A DNA stretch of 64,000 nt from Brumimicrobium sp035497735 (GTDB taxonomy: Bacteria; Bacteroidota; Bacteroidia; Flavobacteriales_D; Crocinitomicaceae): contig DATJCX010000037.1 of NCBI GenBank assembly GCA_035497735.1, forward strand, positions 1 through 64,000, written 5' to 3'. This document shows positions 7,217 to 16,214 of the stretch, piece after piece. Every line of letters starts with the position of its first letter. The stretch's first letter is position 1. A program made the position numbers and the translations under genes. The notes beneath the pieces are model-generated. The model did not search any database. It was not told the DNA's origin and saw only the letters and a list, made by a program, of their open reading frames with translations.

Positions 7217-8518
7217 ATGAACGATTTTTATAAAGAATTCCCTGTAAAAACAGATGAAGAGTGGCTCGATTTAACCCGCATACAGTTAAAAGGGAAATCG
7301 ATTGAAGAGGCTTTACACCAAACACACCCTATTGAAGAAATCGATTATGTTTCTTATGGCTTCAATTCCAACCAAAAGAAAAGCGATTTAGCGCCTGGAG
7401 AAGGGAATTTCCTGAGGGGAACAAAAACGACAGACAACGACTGGGTTAATAATATTCAAATTCCACATGGTTCACCAAAAGAAATGAATGCCTATGCTTT
7501 GCGTTTCTTAATGAATGGTGCTACGGGAATTAAAATTGATTTAGCAAACTTTAATGCAACAGAAATAAGGGAAATCACGAAGGAAATCGGATTGAATCAC
7601 ATTTCTTCTACTTTTATCTATTCGACAAAAGAACAGTTCGATTGGTTGAATGAAAATGCAAACGTGGAAACGCAAATGACGGCTATCAATACAGGAAAAG
7701 AAAATTTCGGTTTGGTAAAACATGCGAAAAACGCTTTAATCGAAGCGATTGACGTTCAGTATGCAGGTGGAAATGTGAGTCAAGAAATTGCCTATGCATT
7801 GCACAAAGGTCATGAAACGCTTTTCCAACTTATGAAGTCGGGACTTTCTGTTGATGAAGCGGCAAAACAAATTAAATTTCTTTTCGGAATTGGAAGTAAT
7901 TACTTCTTCGAATTGAATAAGTTTAGAGTTTTCAGAGCTTTATGGAGTACAGTTGTCGCAGCTTACCAACCAAAAGAAGCAGATGCTGCAAAGGCGTTTA
8001 TCGAAGTTGAAACTGGTTTTATAAACAAGTCATTGCAAGACCCACATACCAATTTATTGAGACAAACGACGGAAGTTGCTTCTGCAGTTTTAGCGGGTGT
8101 TGATGAAGTGACTGTTCAACCGTATAACGCTTGGTCGAAAGACAGTTCTGAAAGCAAGGAAAAAGCACAGCATTTAGGTATTACCATCGCATTGTTATTA
8201 AAAGAAGAGTCGTACTTAGACAAAGTTATCGACCCTGCTGCTGGTGCATACATCATCGATGAGTTGTATGAGCAGATTAAAGACAAAGCGTGGAAATTGT
8301 TCCAAGAATTAGAAAATAAAGGTCTTGATTTTCTAAAAGAAGAGATTCAACGAATTGCTGCAATTAGAATAAGGGCTATTGAAAATCAGTCGGCTACATT
8401 AATTGGCGTCAACAAATACTTCAACATAGAGACTGTTGATTCTACTTGGGACATTCAAAAGAAGACTGCTTTCGGAACGCCAGTTGTTTTAGAAATAAAT
8501 GCTACAATTGAAAAGTAA
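7217..8518 (+). CDS. mutA: Methylmalonyl-CoA mutase small (beta) subunit
   Basis: A 433-residue protein from the ATG at 7217 (MNDFYKEFPVKTDEEWLDL). It has the mutase TIM-barrel fold, including IKFLFGIGSNYFFELNKFRVFRALW-type helices (seen around residues 220-240) and DPHTNLLRQTTEVASAVLAG, with PYNAW soon after. It lacks the C-terminal cobalamin-binding domain and its DxHxxG motif, as expected for the structural non-catalytic subunit. At 433 residues it is shorter than the roughly 620-640 residues of propionibacterial MutA. It pairs with the large subunit to interconvert methylmalonyl-CoA and succinyl-CoA in propionate or branched-chain catabolism. Its stop codon abuts the next gene's ATG, indicating translational coupling. 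Confidence 0.93.
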   Translation: MNDFYKEFPVKTDEEWLDLTRIQLKGKSIEEALHQTHPIEEIDYVSYGFNSNQKKSDLAPGEGNFLRGTKTTDNDWVNNIQIPHGSPKEMNAYALRFLMNGATGIKIDLANFNATEIREITKEIGLNHISSTFIYSTKEQFDWLNENANVETQMTAINTGKENFGLVKHAKNALIEAIDVQYAGGNVSQEIAYALHKGHETLFQLMKSGLSVDEAAKQIKFLFGIGSNYFFELNKFRVFRALWSTVVAAYQPKEADAAKAFIEVETGFINKSLQDPHTNLLRQTTEVASAVLAGVDEVTVQPYNAWSKDSSESKEKAQHLGITIALLLKEESYLDKVIDPAAGAYIIDELYEQIKDKAWKLFQELENKGLDFLKEEIQRIAAIRIRAIENQSATLIGVNKYFNIETVDSTWDIQKKTAFGTPVVLEINATIEK

Positions 8519-10651
8519 ATGGAAAAAATTAATTTCAACAATATATCACCGTCTGAACCAAAGAGTACAGCAAAAATTGAAGCAGTAAAAACACATGATA
8601 CTGCTGAGAAAATTGATTTGTATTCTTTCTACAAACATTCAGACATTGCCTCTTTGGCACAACTGAGATTCCTTTCAGGAGTTCCACCGTATTTACGCGG
8701 TCCATATACGACGATGTACACACAACGTCCATGGACAATTCGCCAATATGCTGGATTTTCAACTGCTGAGGAGTCAAATGCTTTTTACAAAAGAAATCTT
8801 AAAGCTGGTCAAAAAGGCCTTTCTGTTGCCTTCGACTTGGCGACGCACCGTGGATACGACTCAGATCATGAGCGTGTGGTAGGTGACGTTGGAAAGGCTG
8901 GAGTTGCAATCGACTCTGTCTTGGACATGAAGATTCTTTTTGATGAAATTCCTTTGGACCAAATGTCTGTTTCAATGACAATGAACGGTGCCGTTATTCC
9001 AATTATGGCGTTCTACATTGTGGCAGCTGAGGAACAAGGAGTGGATAAAGCTTTATTATCAGGAACCATTCAAAATGATATTTTGAAGGAATTTATGGTG
9101 AGAAATACCTACGTATATCCGCCACTGCCTTCGATGAAAATCATTTCAGATATTTTCGAATATACTTCGCGAAATATGCCGAAGTTTAACTCGATTTCCA
9201 TTTCTGGTTACCACATGCAAGAAGCAGGCGCAACAGCTTCAATTGAATTGGCTTATACCTTGGCTGATGGTTTAGAATACCTTCGTGCTGGAGTGAAAGC
9301 TGGATTGAAAATTGACGACTTCGCTCCTCGTTTGAGTTTCTTCTGGGGAATCGGAATGAATCACTTTATGGAAATTGCAAAAATGCGTGCTGGTCGTTTA
9401 CTTTGGGCGAAAATTGTCAATCAGTTTAACCCACAAAGTGATAAATCATTGGCACTTAGAACGCATTGTCAGACTTCAGGTTGGAGTTTAACCGAGCAAG
9501 ATCCTTTTAACAACGTCGCACGAACTTGTATCGAAGCATTGGCAGCTGTTTTTGGTGGAACACAATCCTTACACACCAATTCACTTGACGAGGCCATTGC
9601 TCTTCCTACAGATTTCTCAGCGAGAATTGCAAGAAATACACAGATTTACCTTCAAACAGAAACGGGAATCACGGATTTCATCGATCCTTGGGGAGGAAGT
9701 TACTATGTAGAAAAACTAACAGATGAGTTGGTAAAAGAAGCATGGGCTTTAATCGAAGAAGTGGAGGGATTAGGTGGAATGGCGAAAGCGATTGAAACGG
9801 GAATTCCGAAAATGAGAATTGAAGAAGCTTCAGCAAGAAAACAAGCACGTTTAGATGCTGGAAAAGACATTCTTGTTGGAGTGAACAAGTACCAATTGGA
9901 AGAAGAAGAGCCTATCGATATTCTTGAAATTGACAATACGAAAGTACGAAAGTCACAAATCGAACGTTTACAGGAATTAAAAAAGAATAGAAACGAAGAG
10001 AAAGTTCGAGCTGCACTTGCTGAATTAGAAAAGATAGCCGCAACTGGAAAAGGAAACTTACTAGAAGCTGCTGTTGCTTGTGCTAGAGAACGTGCTAGTT
10101 TGGGGGAAATTTCTTCAGCAATGGAGAAAACTTTCGGAAGATACCAAGCGACTATTCGTTCAATTAGTGGCGTTTATGCACATGAAGCTATGAAAGACAA
10201 CGATTTTATCACCGCTAGAACAAAAGCAGAGGAATTTGCTAAACTGGAAGGAAGAAGACCACGTATCATGGTGGCGAAAATGGGACAAGATGGTCACGAC
10301 CGTGGCGCAAAAGTAATTTCAACTTCTTTTGCTGACATTGGTTTTGATGTGGATATAGGTCCTTTATTCCAAACGCCGAAAGAAGCGGCAAAACAAGCTG
10401 TTGAAAATGACGTGCATGTTCTCGGAGTTTCTTCGCTAGCTGCGGGACATAAAACATTGGTTCCACAGGTCATTGAAGAACTAGAAAAACTGGGTCGTGG
10501 CGATATCATGGTTGTTGTTGGTGGCGTTATTCCTCAACAAGATTATGATTTCTTGTACGATGCTGGAGTTTTCGGAATTTTTGGACCAGGTTCAAAGATT
10601 TCTTCTTCAGCGATTAAAATTTTGGATTTATTAATCGAAAGTGCACAATAA
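8519..10651 (+). CDS. mutB: Methylmalonyl-CoA mutase large (alpha) subunit
   Basis: A 710-residue catalytic subunit. Residues about 60-540 are the substrate barrel, with YTTMYTQRPWTIRQYAGFST and the RNTQIYLQTETGITDFIDPWGGS-type region (about 370-390). Residues about 575-705 are the B12-binding Rossmann domain with DGHDRG, whose His593 should be the lower cobalt ligand, followed by the GPLFQTPKEAA and VVGGVIPQQD segments. It isomerises (R)-methylmalonyl-CoA to succinyl-CoA with adenosylcobalamin in the cytoplasm. It starts immediately after the mutA stop. No meaB/ArgK GTPase chaperone is adjacent. Confidence 0.97.
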   Translation: MEKINFNNISPSEPKSTAKIEAVKTHDTAEKIDLYSFYKHSDIASLAQLRFLSGVPPYLRGPYTTMYTQRPWTIRQYAGFSTAEESNAFYKRNLKAGQKGLSVAFDLATHRGYDSDHERVVGDVGKAGVAIDSVLDMKILFDEIPLDQMSVSMTMNGAVIPIMAFYIVAAEEQGVDKALLSGTIQNDILKEFMVRNTYVYPPLPSMKIISDIFEYTSRNMPKFNSISISGYHMQEAGATASIELAYTLADGLEYLRAGVKAGLKIDDFAPRLSFFWGIGMNHFMEIAKMRAGRLLWAKIVNQFNPQSDKSLALRTHCQTSGWSLTEQDPFNNVARTCIEALAAVFGGTQSLHTNSLDEAIALPTDFSARIARNTQIYLQTETGITDFIDPWGGSYYVEKLTDELVKEAWALIEEVEGLGGMAKAIETGIPKMRIEEASARKQARLDAGKDILVGVNKYQLEEEEPIDILEIDNTKVRKSQIERLQELKKNRNEEKVRAALAELEKIAATGKGNLLEAAVACARERASLGEISSAMEKTFGRYQATIRSISGVYAHEAMKDNDFITARTKAEEFAKLEGRRPRIMVAKMGQDGHDRGAKVISTSFADIGFDVDIGPLFQTPKEAAKQAVENDVHVLGVSSLAAGHKTLVPQVIEELEKLGRGDIMVVVGGVIPQQDYDFLYDAGVFGIFGPGSKISSSAIKILDLLIESAQ

Positions 10652-10709
10652 AAAATAAGTTTTCGCAGTGGTTATGCTTTGTCAGAATCCTGCAATTTTA
10701 AAATAAAAT

Positions 10710-11093
10710 ATGAGTATGAAAAAAGCAATCGCTATCCCAAATGCACCTGCGCCGATCGGACCGTATAGTCCAGCAGTTGTAAAAGGAAATATGTTATTCG
10801 TTAGTGGTCAAATTCCTTTGAATCCAGCAAATGGAGACATTGAAAGAGAAGACATCAAGAAAGCGACAAAGCAAGTAATGGAAAATGTTAAAGCTTTGGT
10901 AGAAGAAGCTGGCTTTGCCATGTCAGATGTTATGAAATGTACGATTTTTCTAACTTCTATGGCAGATTTCACGGATGTAAACGAAGTTTATGGAACTTTC
11001 TTTACGAGTGAACCACCAGCGAGAGAAACTGTTGCTGTAAAGGAACTTCCACGTGAAGTTCGTGTTGAGATTTCTTGTATTGCAATGAAATAA
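10710..11093 (+). CDS. ridA: RidA family reactive intermediate deaminase
   Basis: A 127-residue protein of the RidA/YER057c/UK114 family. It has the signature APIGPYSPAV near the N terminus, FVSGQIPLNP, and the C-terminal PREVRVEISCIA containing the Arg that binds the substrate carboxylate. The family hydrolyses 2-aminoacrylate and related enamines released by PLP enzymes, protecting the cell. The length is standard. ATG at 10710 or the in-frame ATG at 10716 could be used. It sits 58 bp after the mutase genes and 13 bp before the glycosyltransferase, so it may be co-transcribed with both. Confidence 0.93.
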   Translation: MSMKKAIAIPNAPAPIGPYSPAVVKGNMLFVSGQIPLNPANGDIEREDIKKATKQVMENVKALVEEAGFAMSDVMKCTIFLTSMADFTDVNEVYGTFFTSEPPARETVAVKELPREVRVEISCIAMK

Positions 11094-11106
11094 ATAGCTT
11101 TTACAC

Positions 11107-13062
11107 TTGGAAAAAAATCCGATTAGAATATCCGTTGTCATTGTCAATTACAATGTCGAATATTTCTTAGAGCAATGTTTGAATTCTGTCTATGATGCCC
11201 TAAAAAACATTGAAGGAGAAGTCTTTGTTGTGGATAATAATTCGATTGATGGTTCGGTGGAAATGGTGAAAGAAAAATTCCCGCAAGTTCACCTTATTGC
11301 CAATAAAAACAATGTTGGATTTTCGAAGGCAAACAACCAAGCGATTCATATTTCGAAAGGAGATTACGTTTTATTACTCAATCCCGACACGGTAGTGGAA
11401 GAAGACACGTTTGTAAAATGTGTCAACTTTATGGATGAACATCCCGACGCTGGTGGATTGGGCGTTAGAATGATCGACGGAAAAGGGAAGTTTTTACCAG
11501 AAAGTAAGCGCGGACTCCCAACTCCTGCTGTTGCCTTTTACAAAATTTTCGGTTTATCCAGAATTTTCCCAAAAAGTAAAAAGTTCGGTCAATATCATTT
11601 AGGCTATTTGGATGAATTTGATGTCAATGAAATAGAAATATTGAGTGGTGCTTATATGCTAATGCGTAAAGAAACACTTGATAAGGTGGGTTTACTTGAC
11701 GAAACATTTTTTATGTACGGAGAAGACATTGATTTATCCTACCGTATCATCAAAGGTGGTTATAAAAACTATTATTTCCCGAAGACACAAATCATTCATT
11801 ATAAAGGAGAAAGCACAAAAAAGAGTAGTATCAACTATGTATTTGTATTCTATCGTGCAATGGTCATTTTCGCTGAGAAACACTTTTCACAGAAGAATGC
11901 CAAGGCCTTTTCTTTCTTAATCAATTTGGCCATCTACTTTAGGGCTGGTATTGCTATTTTAAACCGTTTTATTAAACAAATCATTCTTCCAACGATTGAT
12001 TTTGCGATTATTTTATTGATTTTATTTGGATTGACGAAGCTTTGGAGCATTAGTGAAATTGCCTTTCCGACAGAAGTCTTAAAATATGCACTGCCTGGAT
12101 ATACTTTAACATGGTTAATTACGAATTTCTATTCAGGTGCATACGACACACCGATCAAATTAAAATCCTTTTTCTCAGGAACCATCATCGGAACAGCTGG
12201 TATCTTAATCATCTATTCACTTCTGCCAAAAGAAGCACAATTTTCTAGACTTTATATTCTTTTAGGAACGGTAGCTGTGCTGACTTATTTCCTACTTTCT
12301 AGACTTGTTCTGCATCTTGTTTTAGGCAGGAAGTTTGACCTAAGCGGTGTTAAAAACAAGAATTTTGCTATCGTAGGAAGCGAAGAGGAAGTTGAACGTG
12401 TAGAACAAATTCTTAAAAACACACCACATAAAGTAGAGCATATTTACAGTATTTCGCCAACAGACACAAAAGGCAAGAACGATACTGGAACTTTAAATCA
12501 ATTGGATCAAGTCATTGACATTCACAAAATTGACGAAGTTATCTTTTGTGCCAAAGACACCACAGCGGAAAGCATTATCAGTTGGATGTCGAGAGCTTCT
12601 GTTGAAGATGTTGAGTTTAAAATTGCACAGCCCAACAGCATGTATTTAATCGGTAGTAATTCCGTTGACACAGCTGGGGATTTGTACATGGTTCAGATAG
12701 ACAATATTTCTACCACGGCCAGTAAGCGCAACAAAAGAACCTTTGATATTCTCCTAGCAATTTTGATTTTCTTGACGCTCCCTATCAATATTTGGTTCTT
12801 TAAACAGAAGAAAAACTTCATAAAGAACACCTGGAAGGTATTAATTGGAAAAAAATCATGGGTTGGCTACTCGATTGAAGAGAAAACAATCAACAGAAAT
12901 CTTCCGCAGATAAAAACGGGAATACTGAGTCCTTCTGGAAACATAAACTCTGACAATCAATCACCTATAAGCTCTAAGTTGAATTTAATTTACGCCAGAG
13001 ACTATACGATTTTTAAAGATATTACATTATTAAAAAACAATTGGTACAAATTAGACCGATAA
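11107..13062 (+). CDS. GT2 glycosyltransferase fused to membrane and sugar-transferase-like C-terminal part
   Basis: A 651-residue protein with a TTG start that leads straight into the GT-A fold (ISVVIVNYNVEYFLEQCL). Residues 1-230 are a family 2 glycosyltransferase with VVDNNS, LLNPDTVVEEDT and FFMYGEDIDLSYR, as in rhamnosyltransferase-like enzymes. Residues about 255-410 contain several membrane helices. Residues 420-540 look like the nucleotide-binding domain found in polyprenyl glycosylphosphotransferases (FAIVGSEEEVERVEQIL). One more helix follows (about 550), but the catalytic sugar-phosphate transferase domain is missing. It probably adds sugars to cell-surface polysaccharide at the inner membrane. 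The fusion architecture is unusual; the donor and acceptor are unknown. Confidence 0.85.
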   Translation: MEKNPIRISVVIVNYNVEYFLEQCLNSVYDALKNIEGEVFVVDNNSIDGSVEMVKEKFPQVHLIANKNNVGFSKANNQAIHISKGDYVLLLNPDTVVEEDTFVKCVNFMDEHPDAGGLGVRMIDGKGKFLPESKRGLPTPAVAFYKIFGLSRIFPKSKKFGQYHLGYLDEFDVNEIEILSGAYMLMRKETLDKVGLLDETFFMYGEDIDLSYRIIKGGYKNYYFPKTQIIHYKGESTKKSSINYVFVFYRAMVIFAEKHFSQKNAKAFSFLINLAIYFRAGIAILNRFIKQIILPTIDFAIILLILFGLTKLWSISEIAFPTEVLKYALPGYTLTWLITNFYSGAYDTPIKLKSFFSGTIIGTAGILIIYSLLPKEAQFSRLYILLGTVAVLTYFLLSRLVLHLVLGRKFDLSGVKNKNFAIVGSEEEVERVEQILKNTPHKVEHIYSISPTDTKGKNDTGTLNQLDQVIDIHKIDEVIFCAKDTTAESIISWMSRASVEDVEFKIAQPNSMYLIGSNSVDTAGDLYMVQIDNISTTASKRNKRTFDILLAILIFLTLPINIWFFKQKKNFIKNTWKVLIGKKSWVGYSIEEKTINRNLPQIKTGILSPSGNINSDNQSPISSKLNLIYARDYTIFKDITLLKNNWYKLDR

Positions 13063-13077
13063 AACCAACATTTATCA

Positions 13078-13108
13078 TTTGTTATTGATGAAAATTAGGT
13101 TATTTTTG
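13078..13108 (+). promoter_or_regulatory. Promoter of E2 gene (TTTG-N19-TATTTTTG)
   Basis: TTTG at 13078-13081 and TATTTTTG at 13101-13108 with a 19-base spacer match the Bacteroidota sigma-A promoter exactly. Transcription should start near 13113, leaving a leader of about 29 bases before the ATG at 13142. This rules out the in-frame TTG at 13079. Confidence 0.75.
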
Positions 13109-13141
13109 TACCTCGTAAAAAAGAATATAACTCAATACAAT

Positions 13142-14482
13142 ATGTCACAAGTAGAAATTCGTCTTCCTAAAATGGGAGAAAGTGTTACCGAAGCAACCAT
13201 TACAAATTGGATTAAAAATGTTGGTGATACAGTTGAAATGGATGAACCGCTTGTGGAAGTCGCAACTGATAAAGTTGATAACGAACTTCCGTCTGAGGTT
13301 TCAGGAACAATTACCAAAATCTTTTTCCAAGTTGATGAAGTAGCACAAGTTGGAGATGTTATTGCTATTATTTCAACAGATGGTAGCGGTGCTGAAGCTG
13401 CTCCTGCTCAAGCGGAAACAGTTGCACCAGCTGCAGCAGCAGTTGAAGTAGTTGCTCAAACTGTAAACGATGCAGTAGCGACAGTTAGCGCTGGCGAAAT
13501 TGATAAGAATGGTCCAAGCGGAAAATTCTACTCTCCTCTAGTAAGAAGCATTGCTTCAAAAGAAGGAATCAGCATGGCTGAATTAGAAAACATTTCAGGA
13601 ACAGGTCAAGCAGGCCGTGTTACGAAGAAAGATATATTTGATTACATCGCGAATAGAGGAAGCGGTGCAACGGCTCAAGCAGCTGCTGCAGTTGCAACTC
13701 CTGCTGTTTCTGCGCCATCTACACCACAGGTTGAAAAACCAGTTGCTGCAGCTGCTCCAATTTCTCTAAACCCAGGTGATGAGATTATTGAAATGGACAG
13801 AATGAGAAAGCTAATTGCTAGCCACATGGTTAACTCTAAGCAAACTTCTCCTCACGTTACTTCATTTGTTGAAGCTGACGTTACAAATATCTGGAACTGG
13901 AGAAACAAGATCAAAGATGGTTTCAAAAAGAGAGAAGGTGAAAACTTTACCTTCACACCTGTCTTTATCGAAGCGATTGCTAAAGCAATTAAAGACTTCC
14001 CATTGATTAACATCAGTGTTGAAGGAGATAAAATCATCAAGAAAAAAGACATTAATATCGGTATGGCTGCAGCTTTACCAACTGGAAACTTAATTGTACC
14101 AGTTATTAAGAATGCAGACCAACTAAACTTAACTGGTTTAGCGAAACGTGTAAACGAATTAGCAAACAAAGCACGTGAAGGAAAGTTAACTTCTGATGAT
14201 ATCAGCGGTGGAACATATACTTTAACAAACGTGGGTACATTCGGAAACGTAATGGGTACACCAATTATTAACCAACCACAAGTAGCAATTATGGCTGCTG
14301 GAGCAATTAGAAAGGTTCCTGCGGTAATTGAAACGCCAGATGGTGACTTTATTGGAATCCGTTACAAAATGTTCCTATCGCACTCTTATGACCATAGAGT
14401 GGTTGATGGTGCACTAGGAGGAATGTTCGTTAAACGTGTTGCTGATTACTTAGAGCAATTCGATATGAATACAACAGTCTAA
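13142..14482 (+). CDS. 2-oxoacid dehydrogenase E2 (dihydrolipoyl acyltransferase)
   Basis: A 446-residue E2 component. Residues 1-77 are a lipoyl domain with the lipoylated Lys44 in VATDKVDNE. An Ala/Pro-rich flexible linker follows. Residues about 135-175 are the peripheral subunit-binding domain (SPLVRSIASKEGISMAELEN). After a second linker, residues about 215-445 are the acyltransferase core ending in the catalytic motif SYDHRVVDGA. It transfers the acyl group from E1-bound decarboxylated 2-oxoacid to CoA. The single lipoyl domain and sequence style suit a branched-chain or mixed 2-oxoacid complex. Neither E1 nor E3 is nearby, so the substrate is not fixed. It begins at ATG 13142, downstream of a consensus promoter. 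Confidence 0.92.
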   Translation: MSQVEIRLPKMGESVTEATITNWIKNVGDTVEMDEPLVEVATDKVDNELPSEVSGTITKIFFQVDEVAQVGDVIAIISTDGSGAEAAPAQAETVAPAAAAVEVVAQTVNDAVATVSAGEIDKNGPSGKFYSPLVRSIASKEGISMAELENISGTGQAGRVTKKDIFDYIANRGSGATAQAAAAVATPAVSAPSTPQVEKPVAAAAPISLNPGDEIIEMDRMRKLIASHMVNSKQTSPHVTSFVEADVTNIWNWRNKIKDGFKKREGENFTFTPVFIEAIAKAIKDFPLINISVEGDKIIKKKDINIGMAAALPTGNLIVPVIKNADQLNLTGLAKRVNELANKAREGKLTSDDISGGTYTLTNVGTFGNVMGTPIINQPQVAIMAAGAIRKVPAVIETPDGDFIGIRYKMFLSHSYDHRVVDGALGGMFVKRVADYLEQFDMNTTV

Positions 14483-14504
14483 GTTATTAGATTTATACTA
14501 TTGG

Positions 14505-14535
14505 AAAGGAGATGCGAAAGTGTCTCCTTTTTTTT
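14505..14535 (+). terminator. Rho-independent terminator after E2 gene
   Basis: AAAGGAGA pairs with TCTCCTTT and is followed by a run of eight Ts. It lies about 25 bp after the E2 stop. Confidence 0.8.
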
Positions 14536-14672
14536 ATGAGCAAAAATTAGAATGGGACTTCTTCCCTACTATACGATTAGTTAAGAAGGTTTGCACAAAA
14601 AGAAAGAAATGGAATTTTTTCCTAGAAGGAAAGTATAGTAGTTGTGAAGGTTTTACTTGGTGAAATAGCGGT

Positions 14673-14882
14673 TTACCAATTCACCTTTTCCCCTTTGTTA
14701 ATTTGTAGTATTCGTTTAACAATAATCAAGGCATTGATAAGTGGGACTAGAATGGCAAACATTAAAAAAATAGACTTCCAAGAAAGTAGATCAGCATTTT
14801 GAAATAGTAAAACTGAGAAAAGTACAATACTTCCTATCATAATTCCCAAATCTCTAAGCAATTTAATCTTAGTGCCTTTCAT
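14673..14882 (-). CDS. Small two-helix membrane protein, unknown
   Basis: A 69-residue protein with a basic N terminus (MKGTKIKLLRDLG), two hydrophobic helices (about 13-28 and 37-56) and a basic tail (KRILQINKGEKVNW). It faces the reductase gene on the same strand, 79 bp downstream of that gene's end. I do not recognise a family. Length and composition support a real membrane peptide, but evidence is modest. Confidence 0.55.
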   Translation of the reverse strand: MKGTKIKLLRDLGIMIGSIVLFSVLLFQNADLLSWKSIFLMFAILVPLINALIIVKRILQINKGEKVNW

Positions 14883-14961
14883 ATTTATTTTAATTGAATA
14901 AAAATAAAAAAATAGATGCTTAGCAAAGTAAACATCTATTTTAAAATTAATAATTTTATAA

Positions 14962-15525
14962 TCAACCTCTTCTTTCGATAGCGGTCTTCACCACTAAGTC
15001 CACCAAACGATTGATTTTCTCAGCGTAAAACTCCGAAATCTTTTTAGGATCTTCTTTGTCAAATATATCTCCACTCACCATCGGAACGCTGTACGGAGCA
15101 GTCCAAGCACGCAATGCTTTTACGATTGAGTCCATCGCGTTAATTCCCTGCATTGATTGCATTCCGTCTCCCCAACAAATCAATCCAACTGTCTTGTCAG
15201 ACAAATAAGGTTTTGGATGCTTTGCTGTAATTTCCAACCAGTCTAAACTGTTCTTCATTACTCCAGGAATACTTCCATGATAAAGTGGTGTTAACCAAAT
15301 ATGAAAATCAGCTTCCACCATTTGTTGTGCCATAGCTTCAACAGATTTTGGCGTTCCACCAGAAGAAAAATTAAGCAATGGAATACCCATTTTCTCTGAA
15401 TCCAATATTGTCGCATCAATATCATGTAAACTCAATTGCTCATGAATATAGTTTGACAAAAGGACTGCGATAGAATTTGGGTGATTACCGATACCACCAA
15501 TAAAAACAACTGCTTTACGATTCAT
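14962..15525 (-). CDS. NAD(P)H-dependent FMN reductase family protein
   Basis: A 187-residue flavodoxin-fold oxidoreductase of the NADPH-dependent FMN reductase family. After the first strand it has GGIGNHPNS (phosphate-binding loop), then TPLYHGSIPGVMKNSLDWLE, the family hallmark that packs against the flavin, and ICWGDGMQ. It would reduce FMN, quinones or azo/nitro compounds with NAD(P)H in the cytoplasm. The physiological substrate is not deducible. A full promoter (TTTG-N21-TAAGTTTG) precedes it. Confidence 0.88.
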   Translation of the reverse strand: MNRKAVVFIGGIGNHPNSIAVLLSNYIHEQLSLHDIDATILDSEKMGIPLLNFSSGGTPKSVEAMAQQMVEADFHIWLTPLYHGSIPGVMKNSLDWLEITAKHPKPYLSDKTVGLICWGDGMQSMQGINAMDSIVKALRAWTAPYSVPMVSGDIFDKEDPKKISEFYAEKINRLVDLVVKTAIERRG

Positions 15526-15551
15526 TTTTGAAAATAAGGATTTAAAAAAGA

Positions 15552-15584
15552 CAAACTTAATGATTTTCTGCTACTAATTCCAAA
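15552..15584 (-). promoter_or_regulatory. Promoter (TTTG-N21-TAAGTTTG) of the FMN reductase gene
   Basis: On the minus strand TTTG (plus 15581-15584), a 21-base spacer and TAAGTTTG (plus 15552-15559) match the Bacteroidota consensus. It overlaps the 3' end of the upstream membrane protein gene, so the reductase can be expressed independently. Confidence 0.65.
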
Positions 15585-16005
15585 CAAACCATGGAACCAT
15601 GTAAGCAGTAAGCGTTAAACCGATACTATATAAAATCAAAACGCGTTTATACTTCTCTTTATCAGAGAATTTCTCACTCTTTGCAGCTCTGTAGCCAATT
15701 GTAATTAGAACAGCAGCCAAGATCATTCCAAATGGATGTTCAACTAAGTAAAAGCGTGAGATGGTGTTTCCCATTGCTTCCCCAGAAAAGTTGGCAGCTC
15801 CAACTGGAGAAATAAAATAAAGAATGACACCTATCAATATTTGTGAATGCGTTACAATCAATCCCATCAAGGCAAACATTTGTACCAACTTATCAAATGG
15901 CTTTTTTAAGATTACTTGCGCTAAGACATAAACAACCACTATGAGTTGAACAAATAACAACAACATTCCGATCATGTTGTGCGCTTCTTTAATTGAAATA
16001 TACAT
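15574..16005 (-). CDS. Four-helix membrane protein, cytochrome b-like
   Basis: A 143-residue protein with four predicted membrane helices (about 11-32, 43-65, 88-105 and 124-140). It has His in helix-proximal positions: EAHNMIG, VTHSQILIG and VEHPFGM. Paired membrane His residues suggest haem ligation as in small cytochrome b-type proteins. I recall similar flavobacterial proteins annotated as cytochrome b. Haem binding is inference. It lies upstream of an FMN reductase on the same strand, so a redox link is possible. Confidence 0.65.
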   Translation of the reverse strand: MYISIKEAHNMIGMLLLFVQLIVVVYVLAQVILKKPFDKLVQMFALMGLIVTHSQILIGVILYFISPVGAANFSGEAMGNTISRFYLVEHPFGMILAAVLITIGYRAAKSEKFSDKEKYKRVLILYSIGLTLTAYMVPWFVWN

Positions 16006-16214
16006 TTTACTTACTTTTTATTAAATAATTTATTACCACCATTCGAAAAAACATTCGGGAGATTAAAGTCTGCTTCCTTAGAACATTAGTTTTGCATGGT
16101 TCTATGTGCTTTTAACACATTTTTATCAAATATATAGTTTCTACTTGCATTTAAACATTAAACAACGCATCTTTGTTCTCATAGTAATAGGAATTATTTC
16201 CAAACAATAAAATA

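Noticed and set aside
13079..13141. N-terminal extension of the E2 gene to TTG 13079
   Set aside because: The TTG and the bases after it form the promoter TTTG-N19-TATTTTTG; the lipoyl domain begins at ATG 13142.
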